DNA from: Geobacteraceae bacterium
GTDB lineage: Bacteria > Desulfobacterota > Desulfuromonadia > Geobacterales > Geobacteraceae
NCBI GenBank assembly: GCA_024281055.1
Contig: JAMXLF010000070.1
Location: 1-64,000 of the forward strand
DNA length: 64,000 nt
Reading direction: 5' to 3'
This document shows positions 62,905 through 64,000 of the stretch, piece by piece (positions within the stretch are counted from its first letter, which is position 1; the number at the start of each line of letters is the position of its first letter). Position numbers and translations under genes: made by a program. The notes below the pieces were generated by a model, which worked only from the letters and a program-made list of their open reading frames with translations, was not told the DNA's origin and made no database searches.

Positions 62905-63836
62905 TGAACAATCCACTCGTAACGCTCATAATCGTTAACTGGAATACCTGGGATTTGGTCAAGCAATGTCTTGAATCGGTGAGGCAGGATTCGATCGATT
63001 GCAGCCTTCGAACCATAGTTGTCGATAACGGCTCTACAGATGGAAGCGCAGAAAACATCGAAAAATTCTTTCCCGATGTGGAGCTGATGCGTAACGCGGA
63101 AAATCTAGGTTTTGCGAAGGCTAACAATCAGGCGTTGCAAATGGTTAGTACACCGTTTGTATGTCTCTTGAACTCTGATACTATTGTTCCTGAAGGACTG
63201 TTCAAGGGCCTGGTTCAATTTTTACAGGGAAATCCCGAAGCTGTTGCTTGCGCCCCTGCACTCAGGCTGCCCAGCGGGAAACTGCAGGTCGGCGGGGCTG
63301 GCTTTCGGTTGACATTGACGACGGCCTTTAATCATTTTTTCTTCCTTTCCCGGGTTTCGCCAAGGTTCAAGGGCATGTACATATACCAGGACTACTTTGT
63401 ACGCCTAGGCGTTCCGGTCCAAGTGGACTGGCTGGTTGGTGCTTGCTTTCTCGTCAGAGCATCCGCGATAGACCGGGTCGGCCCTCTGACAGAAGATTAT
63501 CATATGTATGCCGAGGATGTTGAATGGTGTCAGCGGCTCTCAACAGTAGGAAATCTGTATTACATTCCCTCTTATGAAGTAATCCATTTTGTAGGTGCCA
63601 GTTCAGCACTCAATAAGACACCATCAGTTACTTGGCTTGATTCAACATTTTCACTTTTTGAAAAAAATAATTCGAACATGAAATTAAAATTTTTCCAGTT
63701 GATTTTTTTAGCTGGTTTCGGAACACGATTGATCATCTATGCCATAGCGTCATTGTTTAATAAGAACTATGCAAAGAATGCAAGGGAAATGTTGGCATAT
63801 TCTCTTTACTCTGCAAAAAATATGATCGGATTTTGA
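62904..63836 (+). CDS. Glycosyltransferase family 2, rhamnosyltransferase-like
   Basis: 310 residues; GTG start at 62904 overlapping the previous stop by one base. VTLIIVNWNTWDLVKQCLES, TIVVDNGSTDGSAENI, LGFAKANNQAL, VCLLNSDTIVPEG (the D-x-D-like site) and VGACFLVRASAIDRVG with YAEDVEWCQRL are the standard layout of WbbL/RfbF-type rhamnosyl- or related transferases. A C-terminal hydrophobic helix (LIFLAGFGTRLIIYAIASLF) probably anchors it to the membrane. Donor sugar not provable. Confidence 0.88.
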   Translation: MNNPLVTLIIVNWNTWDLVKQCLESVRQDSIDCSLRTIVVDNGSTDGSAENIEKFFPDVELMRNAENLGFAKANNQALQMVSTPFVCLLNSDTIVPEGLFKGLVQFLQGNPEAVACAPALRLPSGKLQVGGAGFRLTLTTAFNHFFFLSRVSPRFKGMYIYQDYFVRLGVPVQVDWLVGACFLVRASAIDRVGPLTEDYHMYAEDVEWCQRLSTVGNLYYIPSYEVIHFVGASSALNKTPSVTWLDSTFSLFEKNNSNMKLKFFQLIFLAGFGTRLIIYAIASLFNKNYAKNAREMLAYSLYSAKNMIGF

Positions 63837-63879
63837 ATATGTACCTTACAAAATCAGCTGCATTCATGGTGGGTGCGTT

Positions 63880-64000
63880 ATGTTGTTAAAATACATAGCA
63901 TTGCAGAAAAGATCCGATTATATAATCCCATACTTTTTTATGGTTGCTTATCCGTTTATTCTACTAATTCTGTTGAACTGCCTGACGCTTGCGGCCTGCT
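63880..64000 (+). CDS. Start of a membrane protein (3' end outside window)
   Basis: An ATG at 63880 preceded by GGTGGG opens a frame that runs to the window edge: MLLKYIALQKRSDYIIPYFF, then a strongly hydrophobic stretch (VAYPFILLILLNCLTLAA). It has the same direction as the cluster. Too short to name; probably another inner-membrane protein of the polysaccharide cluster. Confidence 0.5.
   Translation, partial: MLLKYIALQKRSDYIIPYFFMVAYPFILLILLNCLTLAAC

Overview
The window reads as chromosomal DNA of a Geobacter-like (Desulfuromonadia) bacterium. This is inferred from a GEMM-I riboswitch, large secreted NHL-repeat and beta-repeat proteins, and a PEP-CTERM/XrtA-style exopolysaccharide gene set; no rRNA or marker gene confirms it. 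Almost the whole window is devoted to making, exporting and decorating cell-surface polysaccharide and to large secreted surface proteins. No tRNA, rRNA, insertion sequence or CRISPR array was seen.

Left part (1-16.8 kb). The end of an FG-GAP-like repeat protein is followed by a c-di-GMP-I riboswitch. The riboswitch leads into a secreted fibronectin-III/beta-repeat protein and a secreted beta-helix protein (pectate-lyase-like); a second beta-helix paralogue follows behind its own leader. Converging on these from the other strand are three tandem paralogues (6.6-16.8 kb). Each has twelve NHL repeats, probably two six-bladed propellers, and each carries a different set of C-terminal beta-sandwich modules.

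Central minus-strand cluster (16.9-44.4 kb, transcribed right to left). It starts with a LuxR-type regulator, then Wza-like export lipoprotein, Wzc/GumC-like chain-length protein, an ExeA-like ATPase fused to LysM, a BY-kinase-like ATPase, and a polyprenyl glycosylphosphotransferase with a degenerate GGDEF-like N-terminus. Next come WbpB/D/E-type sugar genes (diacetamido-uronic acid chemistry), a 2-hydroxyacid dehydrogenase and a PEP mutase (phosphonate chemistry). These are followed by a methyltransferase, a nucleotide-kinase-like protein, an ATP-grasp ligase, three FemAB/GNAT-like transferases, a polysaccharide deacetylase, a DUF354 protein, glycosyltransferases, an FkbM methyltransferase, a Wzy-type polymerase/ligase, a Wzx flippase and an AsnB amidotransferase. 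Many genes overlap by ATGA, so this is probably one long operon or a few.

Right plus-strand cluster (44.8-64 kb). A small secreted tail-fibre-like protein with its own promoter and terminator comes first, then a second Wzz, a second Wzx, and a tightly coupled module: CMP-sugar synthetase-like protein, HpcH/HpaI aldolase, 2-hydroxyacid dehydrogenase, SDR epimerase, metal-dependent cyclase and HAD phosphatase. A methyltransferase, DUF115 protein, Gfo/Idh/MocA oxidoreductase, another SDR, glycosyltransferases, a second Wzy, and a secreted GH5-like glycosidase with an inserted module follow. This end looks visibly more AT-rich. The two divergent clusters therefore each have a flippase and polymerase, but only the minus-strand one has the outer-membrane exporter and the initiating transferase.

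The most interesting points are a PEP mutase paired with a 2-hydroxyacid dehydrogenase but no phosphonopyruvate decarboxylase; a CMP-transferase/pyruvate-aldolase module without a NeuB-type synthase; an amino-acid-decoration gene set (FemAB x3, ATP-grasp, AsnB); and several c-di-GMP-flavoured elements (riboswitch, degenerate GGDEF on the initiating transferase).
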